The position numbers and the translations under genes were made by a program. The notes below the pieces were generated by a model. It had not been told where the DNA came from and did no database searches. It was given only the letters and a program-made list of their open reading frames with translations. Positions 8,302 to 17,189 of a stretch of 54,541 nt of DNA are shown here, piece by piece. The DNA comes from Bacteroidetes bacterium UBA3022 (GTDB taxonomy: Bacteria > Bacteroidota > Bacteroidia > Chitinophagales > BACL12): the NCBI GenBank assembly GCA_002346225.1, contig DDYY01000097.1, positions 1-54,541 of the forward strand. The letters run 5' to 3'. Within the stretch, counting starts at the first letter, position 1; the number at the start of each line of letters is the position of its first letter.

Positions 8302-8316
8302 GCAAATAATTTGGCG

Positions 8317-8324
8317 TAAAGTTA
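8317..8324 (-). promoter_or_regulatory. Candidate -7 box for yicC-gmk (TAACTTTA)
   Basis: Seven of eight matches to TAnnTTTG, 15 bases before the yicC start and overlapping the stop of the upstream transporter pseudogene. Confidence 0.35.
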
Positions 8325-9221
8325 AGCTATCCTTTGCTTTCGCTTTTTCTGCGAAAAGCTGACCATCGCCACTCCCGTAAAGATGAAGAGTGCGGCAGCT
8401 GCCATAGCAGCGGTAAAGGTGTCTTTTCCCAGCAAAACAGCAATCAATGCTGCCAGCAGGGGCTGGGTGTAAATGTAGATGCTTACCAGCGATGGTGACC
8501 CGAACTTGAGTCCCAGGATATTCAAAATGTATACTAATAATGTAGATATAAAAACAACATACAACCAGGAAAGTAATACATTGCCGCTAAAGGCCTCGGG
8601 AGGAATCTGATCCAACTGAGCAACCCCAAAGGGAGCGACAAACACCAGCCCGTACAGAAAGAACCAGAAAGCAGCTGTATAGGGATTGTACTTCCGCATC
8701 AAAGGTTTGGCGAGCACTTAGAAAAAAGCATAGCTCATGGCATTGCCCATAATCAGCAAATCCCCGGCAACCGTTGCAGTAGATGCACCACTTTTTTCAC
8801 TGGATTGAATCAGCAGATAAACACCTGCCGCTCCTATTAAAACGCCTGCAATCTTTCTCCATGTCAGCCGCTCCTTCAATACGATGGATGCGATAAGCAA
8901 CACCAGTATGGGGGTGGTAATCATAATCAGCGATGCATGTATTTCACTCGTGCGATCCAGTCCGGAGATGAACATCATCTGATTGGCGGCCACGCCTAAA
9001 AAGCCACAGTAGAAAAAAGCCCAGTGGTCTTTCCTGTCTACTTTTTCACGTTGAAATACCAGGGCAAAAACAGCATAGAAAAGGAGTGGAATGGCGACAC
9101 GGGTGAGCACCAGCGGGAAGGCGGGAATAACATTCAGGGCCACTTTGGCAATGACGTAATTCAGGCCATAAATAATGTTGGCACCTAAGATGAAAATATG
9201 GGCTTTGGCCTCGGTCTGCAC
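8322..9221 (-). pseudogene. EamA/DMT-family transporter interrupted by an in-frame TAA
   Basis: Two adjacent open stretches in the same frame, 9221-8718 and 8717-8322, together encode one complete ten-segment EamA (drug/metabolite transporter) protein. They are separated only by a TAA at 8720-8718. Relatives read SYAxxLVxxKPLM at this place, so the stop replaces an expected Leu, one base from TTA. No frameshift is present and both halves look otherwise intact. The gene starts at GTG 9221, with a perfect -7 box (TACCTTTG) 5 bases upstream. It may be a recent pseudogene, an assembly or sequencing error, or expressed as two halves; the last is least likely. Confidence 0.8.
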
Positions 9222-9226
9222 CGGCG

Positions 9227-9234
9227 CAAAGGTA
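9227..9234 (-). promoter_or_regulatory. -7 box 5 nt before the GTG start of the EamA gene (TACCTTTG)
   Basis: A perfect TAnnTTTG match on the minus strand, separated by 5 bases from the GTG at 9221. The transcript would begin at or beside the start codon, i.e. be leaderless. Confidence 0.45.
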
Positions 9235-9246
9235 GTATGGAAAGTA

Positions 9247-12200
9247 TCAGAAATCGAGGCTGAGACTAAAATACCAGCGCGGATCTGTCAATCCGTTCAG
9301 CTCCAAACCACGGGCGCGATCTATCCTGATAAAATAGCCGAAGACGGTAGTCCTAACCCCCCAGCCGAGACCGGCCACTACAGGGTCTCTGAAAAAGTTG
9401 ACATCTACGCTCAACGGTGGCTGACCTACCGTTACTGTATTGTAGGGATTATCCTGCTCAAAGGGTGAAAGTCCTTCCCATGCCGTTCCGGCGTCAAAGA
9501 ATCCCACAACCTGAAAATTGCGCAACAGCTCAGATTTCATAGGCTTACTCAACAGATAGGTAAAGACGGGCACTCTTAACTCAGAATTGAATACGGCATA
9601 GGCATTCCCATTGCGAATATTCTGAATATAACCCCGCACCGGTGTAGCCTGGGTCTGGAAGGCGTAATTGATGTCTTCATTGATTTCGGTATCCTGATTG
9701 AACTCGGGAAACAACCAGCTGTCTACACCACCCAGATAATAAATCAGGCGCTGGTTGCCGAAAGACAAACCACCGGCCACACGGTTGGCCCATACAATCT
9801 GGTGGTGTACCTTCTGGTAATGCCGAAAATCAAAACCCAGCACCCCCAGATAACCATCATTCAGACTGAGGGTAAGTCCATCTTCCACACCCAGTTCAAA
9901 TTGTTTGTGTAACTCCACCCAGACTTTGTACCGCATGCCATTCAGGATATTGGTCATGACCGGGAAGGTATTGTCGTGCACGTACTCCAGCCGAACGCTC
10001 ATCCAGTCTTCATTATAACTGGGTTGATTCAAGCTGAAAGTATCCCCTGCGAGAAATATTATTTTATCGGATCTGTAGGAAGTACTGAGCCGCAAACTGC
10101 GAATAACATCAAAGGGATATTTTACAGATGCTTCCACAATATTGGTTTTGGGAGCCCCTTCCACAGTGGGGAACCAAACGGGCTGGAAAGAATACTCTTC
10201 TCGCTGATGCTGGTAGTACCAGGTCAGGCTTTTATCTAGACGCTTACTCAAATCTTCATACTTGAGAAAGTACTCTCCACCTGTGAAAGAAGTGGGGAAC
10301 CTGAAACCGCCAACAAACCTGTAATCTTCAAAAAGGTCACTGATGCTTACGGTAAACAAACCACTGAGTGGAGGATTGCTGAACGTTCCGCCGGAGGCAT
10401 TGAAATTTTCGTACGGGTTCACCAGCAGGCTGTTATCGAGCTGTGTCTGTACATATTCGTTGCTGAATTTCAATCGGTATGCCTGTATGCGCGAAGGCTG
10501 GAATTTTCCATCCGTTACCAGGTTGTTCTTGTCCTTCAGGTCGGCTGCTTCCAATGTCACCGTCTCCTCTTCTACCGCTTCCTTTTCTTCAGGAACAATG
10601 TAGGGCGTTTGAAAATACATGCCCTCCAGTATTGCATTGCGCAGGCTGTCGGAGCGGGCATCGGTATCCCCTGCATCGTCTATTGGCAAGTTCTCGGTTA
10701 TGGTAGGAATGGTGGTAATCTGTTGTAGTATTTCCTGCTCCTTTTTTTGCTCTTCGTACTGCCGGTAACCCGTTTTCTGAAGGCGCACTTTTTCGCTTTC
10801 ATCAATGGCGGATGGCACTTTGTCAATAAAGAAGTTATTACCCTTTTCCTGCTGAAAGACCTGGATGACCTTCCCTGCTTTCAGGGCTACGTCATGCGAA
10901 AGAATATTACTTGCATAGTTGGTCACCGGCCAGGTATAAGCGGTATCGCGGAAAACCGGAATGTATTTGATAGAGTCGAAGTCTGCTCTGAGATAGATTT
11001 CACTGATATCGAAAGTAGGATTGACAACCGTGGAATCATTGAAGAACACTACAGTCTTGGTGTAGTCGTAGATGGTATCGAGGTAACCGATAAACCTGTT
11101 GGATATACCATTGTAGTCGCTGAGAAAGGCAAAGTGCCCATCGGAGTATTGCAGGGGTACCCGCTCACTAATGTTCCGGGTTTGGGTAACTTTTACCAGC
11201 GTGTTGGACTTGGTGTTGTAGTTATAAAAAAAGACATCGTTGTTGCCCACCGGAAGGATGGAATCGATGTTGCGGGTTCTGACCAGATTCTTGCTGTCGC
11301 GGTTGGAAGTAAACAAGATGCCTTCATACCCATTATCGGTTTTGATGAAGCTGGCCGATAAATCGTCGTAGTAATCATTGGTTATCTGCTCAACGCGCGC
11401 ATTATTGATGAAGTAAGTGTAAATATCACTTTGCCCGTTGTTCATTACACTCAGCACCAGCATGTTATTGTTTTTACCAAACGACATGCTGAGTACCCGC
11501 TGGAACCTCGAAATATCCTTCACCTCTTTTTTGTTCTCCCGAACGTTGTAGGTAAACAACATGGTCTTGTCGCGTTTCTCATAGATGGCTGCAAGCAGCT
11601 GCCCGTCCGGACTCCAGGCAACCAGCGGATAACTTAAATCGGTGGCCCTGGTGCGCGTTTTCATGCCGCCTTTTTTCACCACTTTGGTTTTCACTTCCTG
11701 GGTGGCTTCAAAATGAATGCGAAACTTACCCATGTCATCTGACACATAAGCTAGGCTGTTGCCATCAGGACTGATGACCGGGCTGTGGTAGATTCTGCCT
11801 TTCCTTGTTTTACGGTTGACAGGCTTGTCCATTTCCGGCAGTTGCTTACCGGCTTGTTCGGAAGTGTAGCGCTCGTAATAGTATTTGTACCATTCATCGA
11901 CTGTCTGATTGACCGTTGTGCCCAGCACAAACAAGAAGCCACTTTCCAGTGAACGGTTGATACGGATGAGGTAGAGTAGATTGGGAATATTACTGGCTCC
12001 GTATTTATCGGCGATAAAATACCAAAGGGAATGTCCCGCAAAGCGCGCATCATCTCCGGTGAGTTTGCTGAATTCCTTGTACCTGCCACTGAGTATGCCA
12101 TCGCGCAGCTGGTTGTCGAGTTCACTGTTCCACTCCTCGCCCAGATAGGAAACGAGTCCATCAACAAACCACGCGGGCAAATTCAGCAAAACAGCGTTCT

Positions 12201-12693
12201 GAACGATTTCCTGCAGATTGCCCCCAAAAACCATGTTATTGATGAGAATCTTTCCGACTCCTTCTCTGATTTGAATGCGCAGATTCTGGTGATTGCCATC
12301 GAAATACACGAAAAGCTTATTGCCGATGATCTTCGTTCTGCCACCTGTATTATAGACGGTTTCATTGCCTATGGCAAAGTTGCTCTGGTTGTAATCTGAA
12401 ATGTTGTTGTAGACAATGATTTCCGGCTGGGCATTCAGTTTATAGTCGAGCATGTTCTGAATGGCCTCAAGGTCTGTTTCTGCCATCTGAGCGGTGAAAC
12501 GTCCCAGATTTTGACCTCCTTGATTGAAATATATTTTGAAGTGCTCACTCTCGTAATACTGCCAGGTGAATTCTTTATACTGCACCCGATTCTGACCGAA
12601 CGGAATCTGAGTACCCTGCGCATACAGCGACACCCCTCCGCTCAGCAGAAAGAAAAACAAGGGTAAAAGTCTTACAACGGGTCTGCTGATCAT
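9247..12693 (-). CDS. Large outer-membrane protein with PD40 beta-propeller and C-terminal barrel
   Basis: A 1148-residue exported protein with a signal peptide ending near SLYAQG. Residues about 30-280 resemble the N-terminal region of peptidase-MA-like proteins (YYESEHFKIYF; later LPAWFVDGLVSYLGEEWN), but the zinc motif HExxH is absent, so this part is probably inactive. About 290-560 hold TolB/PD40-type propeller blades (SPVISPDGNSLAYVSDD, YPLVAWSPDGQLLA). The rest, ending in an aromatic LSLDF, looks like an Omp85/surface-antigen-like barrel. It lies 25 bases upstream of the EamA gene on the same strand. The role is unknown; a surface receptor or assembly factor is a guess. Confidence 0.75.
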   Translation of the reverse strand: MISRPVVRLLPLFFFLLSGGVSLYAQGTQIPFGQNRVQYKEFTWQYYESEHFKIYFNQGGQNLGRFTAQMAETDLEAIQNMLDYKLNAQPEIIVYNNISDYNQSNFAIGNETVYNTGGRTKIIGNKLFVYFDGNHQNLRIQIREGVGKILINNMVFGGNLQEIVQNAVLLNLPAWFVDGLVSYLGEEWNSELDNQLRDGILSGRYKEFSKLTGDDARFAGHSLWYFIADKYGASNIPNLLYLIRINRSLESGFLFVLGTTVNQTVDEWYKYYYERYTSEQAGKQLPEMDKPVNRKTRKGRIYHSPVISPDGNSLAYVSDDMGKFRIHFEATQEVKTKVVKKGGMKTRTRATDLSYPLVAWSPDGQLLAAIYEKRDKTMLFTYNVRENKKEVKDISRFQRVLSMSFGKNNNMLVLSVMNNGQSDIYTYFINNARVEQITNDYYDDLSASFIKTDNGYEGILFTSNRDSKNLVRTRNIDSILPVGNNDVFFYNYNTKSNTLVKVTQTRNISERVPLQYSDGHFAFLSDYNGISNRFIGYLDTIYDYTKTVVFFNDSTVVNPTFDISEIYLRADFDSIKYIPVFRDTAYTWPVTNYASNILSHDVALKAGKVIQVFQQEKGNNFFIDKVPSAIDESEKVRLQKTGYRQYEEQKKEQEILQQITTIPTITENLPIDDAGDTDARSDSLRNAILEGMYFQTPYIVPEEKEAVEEETVTLEAADLKDKNNLVTDGKFQPSRIQAYRLKFSNEYVQTQLDNSLLVNPYENFNASGGTFSNPPLSGLFTVSISDLFEDYRFVGGFRFPTSFTGGEYFLKYEDLSKRLDKSLTWYYQHQREEYSFQPVWFPTVEGAPKTNIVEASVKYPFDVIRSLRLSTSYRSDKIIFLAGDTFSLNQPSYNEDWMSVRLEYVHDNTFPVMTNILNGMRYKVWVELHKQFELGVEDGLTLSLNDGYLGVLGFDFRHYQKVHHQIVWANRVAGGLSFGNQRLIYYLGGVDSWLFPEFNQDTEINEDINYAFQTQATPVRGYIQNIRNGNAYAVFNSELRVPVFTYLLSKPMKSELLRNFQVVGFFDAGTAWEGLSPFEQDNPYNTVTVGQPPLSVDVNFFRDPVVAGLGWGVRTTVFGYFIRIDRARGLELNGLTDPRWYFSLSLDF

Positions 12694-12714
12694 GATCTAC
12701 ACTACCAAAATACG

Positions 12715-12722
12715 TAGCTTTA
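12715..12722 (+). promoter_or_regulatory. Candidate -7 box for the MBL-fold gene (TAGCTTTA)
   Basis: Seven of eight matches to TAnnTTTG, 49 bases upstream of the ATG at 12772, in the 78-base divergent gap. Confidence 0.3.
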
Positions 12723-12771
12723 TCACTAAAGTTCAGTGTTTTAGCTAATTTTTACAAAATAACGAAGATAG

Positions 12772-13419
12772 ATGTGCAGTATTGCTGTTTTTTCCTGCAA
12801 TCCCTTTGAGGAAAATACTTATGTGGTGTACGATGCAACCGGTGAATGTGTCATTGTAGATGCGGGTTGCTATACCCGGGAAGAGCAAAAAGAGCTAAGT
12901 GATTTCATAGAGAAAGAAGGGCTGCAACCTGTGCAACTACTCAATACCCATTGCCATGTAGACCATGTTTTAGGGAACAGCTTTGTAAGTGAAAAATGGC
13001 GTGTGCCGCTGTATATGCATAAGGACGAAGTTTCTGTTATGCGAGCGGTGAGTGCCTATGCCGATAGTATGGGATTACAATACCAGCCTTCTCCGCAACC
13101 CGATGGTTTTCTGGACGAAGGAGATGAGGTAGTTTTCGGCCAAACCCGATTGAAAGTACTCTTTACGCCGGGACACTCTCCCGCCAGTATTTGCTTCTAC
13201 AACGAAGCGGACAACTGGGTCATCGGTGGCGATGTTTTATTTCTGGACAGTATCGGCCGCTACGACCTGCCGGGGGGTAACCTCCAGACGCTGTTGCGCT
13301 CCATTAAAACAAAGCTGCTACCGCTACCGGACAGCACAACGGTATATCCCGGGCATGGACCACACACTACTATCGGAAGAGAAAAGAAATACAATCCCTT
13401 CCTGCTGCATGAGCCCTGA
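12772..13419 (+). CDS. MBL-fold metallo-hydrolase (glyoxalase II-like)
   Basis: A 215-residue cytosolic hydrolase of the metallo-beta-lactamase superfamily. The metal motif THCHVDH is at residues 59-65, followed by the downstream metal residues in FTPGHSPASICFY (about 128-140), GGDVLF (about 151-156) and the terminal YPGHGPHTTI. Length and the compact C-terminus match the short glyoxalase II-like subgroup (YcbL type), which hydrolyses thioesters, though the substrate cannot be assigned. It is divergent from the propeller/barrel gene and convergent with htpG, with a hairpin terminator between. Confidence 0.9.
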   Translation: MCSIAVFSCNPFEENTYVVYDATGECVIVDAGCYTREEQKELSDFIEKEGLQPVQLLNTHCHVDHVLGNSFVSEKWRVPLYMHKDEVSVMRAVSAYADSMGLQYQPSPQPDGFLDEGDEVVFGQTRLKVLFTPGHSPASICFYNEADNWVIGGDVLFLDSIGRYDLPGGNLQTLLRSIKTKLLPLPDSTTVYPGHGPHTTIGREKKYNPFLLHEP

Positions 13420-13438
13420 GATACTACAGGCATAAATG

Positions 13439-13471
13439 AAAGAGAGGCACTGTTAGCAGTACCTCTCTTTT
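13439..13471. terminator. Bidirectional terminator between MBL gene and htpG
   Basis: Hairpin with outer arms AAAGAGAGG (13439-13447) and CCTCTCTTT (13462-13470), one C/A mismatch, and an inner ACTG/CAGT stem around a TTAG loop. T/A runs flank both sides, so it could serve both convergent genes. Confidence 0.6.
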
Positions 13472-13495
13472 GTTTGCATCTATACCATGTCGGTA

Positions 13496-15370
13496 TCACG
13501 AAGCGAGCATACCGAAACTTCTTTTCACAAATGTGCTCAGATCATTGCCTTTCAGCATACCTTGAGAGAGCAATGCCAGATCGTGTAATTGTTTGATGCG
13601 GCTTTCTTTTTCTCCCTCATCGGCTATGCCCAGAACACTGCCCATGACCGGATGGTTGGTATTGATAACGAGATTATACTGGTCGGGCATGCTGGCCGCG
13701 AAGTCCATCCCATTGTAACTGCTCATCTCTTTCATTCTCCGCATGAACTCCGGACGGGTTACAGATACGGGGTTGTCCTCAGGCGACAGCGGTGTCAATA
13801 CAACAGTTGCAGCGTTGGCATCTATCACTTTTTCAAACAATGATTTGATGGATGTTTGTTCTTCCTCATTGAGTACAGATTCCACTTTTTCATCCTTGTC
13901 TATCAGCTTGTCAATGGTATCGGCATCTACCCGCTTGAACTGTACCCCCTCCAGCTTATTCTCCAGTGCACTGATAAAATGGTTGTCTATGATGTTATCA
14001 ATCTGAATAACATCGTAATTCCTTTGACGGGCAGCATCAATGTATACATGATGTTCTTCCGCATCGTGCGTATACAACATGATCAGCTGCTTGTCCTTAT
14101 CTGTCTGCAGGTCGCTGATATGTGCTTTATACTCTTCGATGGTAAAGAACTTTCCGTCTGTATTTTCCAGCAGCACAAAGTCTTTTGCCTTTTCGTAGAA
14201 CTTATCGTCGGTGAGCATTCCGTATTTAATAATCACGCTGATATTGCTCCACTGCTGCTCGAAAGTTGCGCGGTCTTTTTTGAACAAAGAAGACAGTTTA
14301 TCGGCTACCTTCTTCGTGATATAGCTATTGATTTTCTTGACATTGGGATCGCTCTGTAGGTAGCTCCTCGACACGTTGAGCGGAATATCGGGAGAGTCGA
14401 TTACACCGTGCAGCAAGGTGAGCCATTCAGGTACAATCTCTTTTACCTCATCTGTTACATATACCTGATTGCTATATAATTGAATCTTATTCTTTTGGGC
14501 CTCGAAGTTTTTCTTGATTTGCGGGAAGTATAAAATACCTGTCAGATTAAACGGATAGTCGACATTCAGATGTATCCAGAACAGCGGTGGAGTGGAGTAA
14601 GGATAGAGCTCATTGTAGAAACTCTTGTAGTCGGCATCTTCTAAGGCAGAAGGCTTCTTGGTCCAGGCCGGTTCTGGATTGTTGATGATGTTCGGAACCT
14701 TGCGCTTCTTCTCCTTATCGCTACCTTCCTCTTTATAGGTCTCTTCCTTGGTACCATATTGAATGGGCACGGGCAGGAACCTGCAATATTTATTCAACAG
14801 TTCTTCCAGGCGCTCGGATTTGAGGAACTCCTTGCTCTCATCATTGATTTGCAAAATGATTTCAGTACCGCGCTCTTCCTTATCTGTTTCGGTAATGCTG
14901 TACTCCGGACTGCCATCGCAATCCCATTGCACAGCCGGTTCACCTTTCCAGGAACGGGTGCGGATGGTAACGTGGTCGGCTACCATGAAAGCACTGTAAA
15001 AGCCCAGACCGAAATGACCAATGATGGATTTTCCATCTTCCACACCTTTGTATTTATCCAGAAATTCCTGGGCACTGGAAAACGCTACCTGGTTGATGTA
15101 TTTACGCACCTCATCGACCGTCATACCAATACCTTTATCTGCAATGGTGATGGTCTTTGCTTTTTTGTTGATGTCCACCGAGATGGTCATATCTCCCAGC
15201 TCTCCTTCATATTCACCCACAGATGCCATCTTGCGCATCTTCTGACTGGCATCTACTGCATTGGAAACCAGCTCTCTCAGGAAGATTTCATGATCGGAAT
15301 AGAGGAATTTCTTAATAATCGGGAAAATGTTCTCCGTTTGTACGGCTATGGTTCCTTTTTCTGTTGACAT
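13496..15370 (-). CDS. htpG: Molecular chaperone HtpG (Hsp90)
   Basis: A 624-residue ATP-dependent chaperone of the Hsp90 family. The GHKL ATPase motifs are visible near the N-terminus: NAVDAS (about 37-42), DKGIGM (about 78-83) and GHFGLGFYS (about 117-125). The middle domain has the conserved IPLNVSRSYLQ stretch with the catalytic-loop Arg. The length is the usual bacterial length without the eukaryotic charged linker. It stands alone, with a TTTG-N21-GACCTTTG promoter-like pair 30-60 bases upstream and a shared terminator downstream. No heat-shock inverted repeat (CIRCE) was seen. Confidence 0.97.
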   Translation of the reverse strand: MSTEKGTIAVQTENIFPIIKKFLYSDHEIFLRELVSNAVDASQKMRKMASVGEYEGELGDMTISVDINKKAKTITIADKGIGMTVDEVRKYINQVAFSSAQEFLDKYKGVEDGKSIIGHFGLGFYSAFMVADHVTIRTRSWKGEPAVQWDCDGSPEYSITETDKEERGTEIILQINDESKEFLKSERLEELLNKYCRFLPVPIQYGTKEETYKEEGSDKEKKRKVPNIINNPEPAWTKKPSALEDADYKSFYNELYPYSTPPLFWIHLNVDYPFNLTGILYFPQIKKNFEAQKNKIQLYSNQVYVTDEVKEIVPEWLTLLHGVIDSPDIPLNVSRSYLQSDPNVKKINSYITKKVADKLSSLFKKDRATFEQQWSNISVIIKYGMLTDDKFYEKAKDFVLLENTDGKFFTIEEYKAHISDLQTDKDKQLIMLYTHDAEEHHVYIDAARQRNYDVIQIDNIIDNHFISALENKLEGVQFKRVDADTIDKLIDKDEKVESVLNEEEQTSIKSLFEKVIDANAATVVLTPLSPEDNPVSVTRPEFMRRMKEMSSYNGMDFAASMPDQYNLVINTNHPVMGSVLGIADEGEKESRIKQLHDLALLSQGMLKGNDLSTFVKRSFGMLAS

Positions 15371-15400
15371 ACGCTTGATTTAATTAAAATCCCTATGAAT

Positions 15401-15433
15401 CAAAGGTCTTGCCATCCCCTTTTAACTGACAAA
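15401..15433 (-). promoter_or_regulatory. Candidate promoter of htpG (TTTG-N21-GACCTTTG)
   Basis: On the minus strand, TTTG (15433-15430) is followed after 21 bases by GACCTTTG (15408-15401), a seven-of-eight match to the -7 consensus. It lies about 30 bases before the htpG ATG. Confidence 0.45.
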
Positions 15434-15539
15434 TTGTCCTGTAACCTTACTTTGATTGACATATAAGGCGCAATCTTTCATTGTTTCTGGCCGAACATTG
15501 TGCTAATACAGGGCCATTCGGCGTTGCCATACTGCATGT

Positions 15540-15547
15540 TATTTTTG
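15540..15547 (+). promoter_or_regulatory. Candidate -7 box for the LEA-type lipoprotein (TATTTTTG)
   Basis: A perfect TAnnTTTG match 36 bases upstream of the ATG at 15584. No -33 TTTG at the normal spacing. The rest of the 213-base htpG/lipoprotein gap shows nothing else. Confidence 0.4.
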
Positions 15548-15583
15548 CAGCTATCAACCGGAAAAAGTCCTACCGGAATAACT

Positions 15584-16063
15584 ATGAGACAAATCCTGAT
15601 TCCCGCTATCATTATCAGCCTGCTGGCAGGAGGTTGTGCGCTGCAACCCCTGCAATATGTAGCCCACTCACCGCTGAAGGTGGCTGTATCCCTGCAGAAT
15701 CAGGAAGCGACCATTGCCACCAATATCAGCCTGTACAATCCGAATCGACTTACAGGTAAGGTACAATCGGGTCAGCTCGAGGTCTTGCTGGGGCCATCAA
15801 GTGTGGGGAATATTGTACTGGATACTACTGTCCGAGTAAAGGGACGCTCTGCATTTATCCTTCCGGTGCAATTCACTACTACCGGTGCACAGCTGCTGAA
15901 TGCCTCCAAATATGCTAAAGGTTTTTTCTCGGGGAACGCCTACATACCCTATACCGTGAAAGGCGATATATTCATAAGGTCGATGCTGGTTTATAGAAAG
16001 CGCATAGATGTGGTCTATTCCGATTCGCTGCTTTTGAAAGATATCCAGGGCTTGCGTCAGTAG
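15584..16063 (+). CDS. LEA type 2-like lipoprotein
   Basis: A 159-residue exported lipoprotein. The signal MRQILIPAIIISLLAGGC ends in a good lipobox (LAGGC) with Cys18 as the lipid anchor. The mature part resembles LEA-14/WHy-type beta-sandwich domains: NQEATIATNISLYNPN is the typical N-terminal strand pair with an asparagine-rich NPN turn, and the later YTVKGDIFI strand fits. The frame is open back to 15500 but ATG 15584 gives the signal peptide directly and is the better start. Its 3' end overlaps the convergent UpxY gene by 7 bases. Function unknown; similar domains bind or buffer membranes or proteins. Confidence 0.75.
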   Translation: MRQILIPAIIISLLAGGCALQPLQYVAHSPLKVAVSLQNQEATIATNISLYNPNRLTGKVQSGQLEVLLGPSSVGNIVLDTTVRVKGRSAFILPVQFTTTGAQLLNASKYAKGFFSGNAYIPYTVKGDIFIRSMLVYRKRIDVVYSDSLLLKDIQGLRQ

Positions 16064-16599
16064 TCCACTTTCTCCAGATAGGCTGCGGGCAGGTTCACCA
16101 GCAGCACCTGATGAATGGCTTCCAGCCGCACAACGAACTGCTTCTCATTTTTTACTTCTACCAGCTCACCTTCGAAGTCTTTAAGCGGACCGAAGGTAAC
16201 TTTCACTTTCGTACCGGGAGCAAAATCGGCGGGAGCAGCAGCAACAGGCAACCCGGTAGCAACAAATGTTCTGATAGCCTCCAGCTGTTCATCGCGTAGA
16301 ATGGCGTATTTCCCTTCCATTTTTACAAAGTTCACCACGCCTTCCACCATTCTTACGGTTGTAAATTCCTCAGGCGTTACCCGCACAAACATATACCCAT
16401 TGAACAAGGGAACTTCCACCAACTTGCGGCGATCGCTCCATTGGCGCATAACCTTGATAGTAGGCAGGAAATATTCGAGACCAAAACGCGCCATCCGGTC
16501 GGCTATCTTTTTTTCGGCCCTCGACTTCACATATACAATTTACCACCGTTGATCTTTCGGATATACCGGAGCCATTGGGATGTTCTTCGAAGTAGCCAT
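16057..16599 (-). pseudogene. UpxY-type NusG-like antiterminator interrupted by an in-frame TAA
   Basis: Read from ATG 16599 this is a complete 180-codon UpxY-like gene, a NusG paralogue that in Bacteroides promotes transcription of polysaccharide operons. The start MATSKNIPMAP leads to RW, then a TAA at 16542-16540, then IVYVKSRAEKK. Family members have a Tyr here (WYxVY), so the stop lies one base from TAT or TAC. After it come the NGN domain (PLFNGYMFVRV) and a C-terminal KOW-like part (FAPGTKVKVTFGPLKDFEGEL). A GTG at 16530 would give 157 residues but lack the first NGN strand. It follows the acetyltransferase gene by 6 bases. Confidence 0.75.
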
Positions 16600-16605
16600 A
16601 CCCTG

Positions 16606-17184
16606 TTAGCTGCGCATTACTTTTCCAGATTGTAACCAATAAACTTCTCCGCTCTCAGGGCAGACCGCCTTGCCGTCGGCATCGAATTGCAACTTATAGC
16701 CGCGGGCACTCATCCATCCTGTTTGCCTTGCCGGATTGCCCATGACCAGCGCAAAGGGAGCTACATCTTTGGTAACTACAGCACCGGCGCCAATAAATGC
16801 ATAACTGCCAATTTCTATACCGCACAAAATGGTGGCATTAGCGCCGATGGTGGCTCCTTTCCGCACAAAAGTTGACTGGTATTCCGTGCGCCTGTTGACA
16901 GCACTTCTGGGATTAACCACATTGGTAAACACCATTGAAGGTCCCAGAAACACATCATCTTCACAAACTACTCCTGTGTAAACAGATACATTGTTCTGAA
17001 TTTTCACATTGTTGCCCAGAACCACTCCGGGTGAGACCACAACGTTCTGACCAATATTGCAGTGGGCGCCAATGGTGCAGCCTTCCATGATGTGAGAGAA
17101 GTGCCATATCCGTGTTTCGGCACCTATGCTGCAGCCGTCGTCAATTACAGCGGAAGGATGGGCGATATAGGAGGAAGGCGACAT
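16606..17184 (-). CDS. WlbB/WbpD-type sugar N-acetyltransferase (left-handed beta-helix)
   Basis: A 192-residue hexapeptide-repeat transferase. Family hallmarks are RIWHFSHI (about 25-32), GQNVVVSPGV (about 47-56), IQNNVSVYTGV (about 62-72), GPSMVFTNVVNPR (about 81-93), GATIGANATILCG (about 110-122) and GNPARQTGWMSARG near the C-terminus. Characterised relatives acetylate the 3-amino group of UDP-2-acetamido-3-amino sugars for O-antigen or glycan synthesis. The start ATG 17184 has a perfect TATTTTTG box 5 bases upstream. It is followed by an UpxY gene; no other sugar-biosynthesis gene is near, which suggests a relic of a larger polysaccharide locus. Confidence 0.88.
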   Translation of the reverse strand: MSPSSYIAHPSAVIDDGCSIGAETRIWHFSHIMEGCTIGAHCNIGQNVVVSPGVVLGNNVKIQNNVSVYTGVVCEDDVFLGPSMVFTNVVNPRSAVNRRTEYQSTFVRKGATIGANATILCGIEIGSYAFIGAGAVVTKDVAPFALVMGNPARQTGWMSARGYKLQFDADGKAVCPESGEVYWLQSGKVMRS

Positions 17185-17189
17185 TCACG

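Noticed and set aside
10747..11361. Plus-strand open frame of about 200 residues opposite the propeller/barrel gene
   Set aside because: No start context, no domain, and it is fully opposite a gene with a signal peptide and recognised repeats.
14759..15367. Long plus-strand open frame opposite htpG (about 200 residues)
   Set aside because: It lies wholly over a strongly conserved htpG frame, has low-complexity Phe/Leu/His-rich composition, and shows no domain; it is a shadow of codon usage on the other strand.
8718..16542. Reassignment of TAA to an amino acid as the reason for the two interrupted genes
   Set aside because: TAA is used as the normal stop in many intact genes here (for example rpsT, radC, deoC), so a code change does not fit.
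16370..16639. Open frame of 89 codons overlapping the UpxY region in another frame
   Set aside because: It is out of frame with the conserved NGN sequence and encodes nothing recognisable; the UpxY frame with one stop explains the region better.
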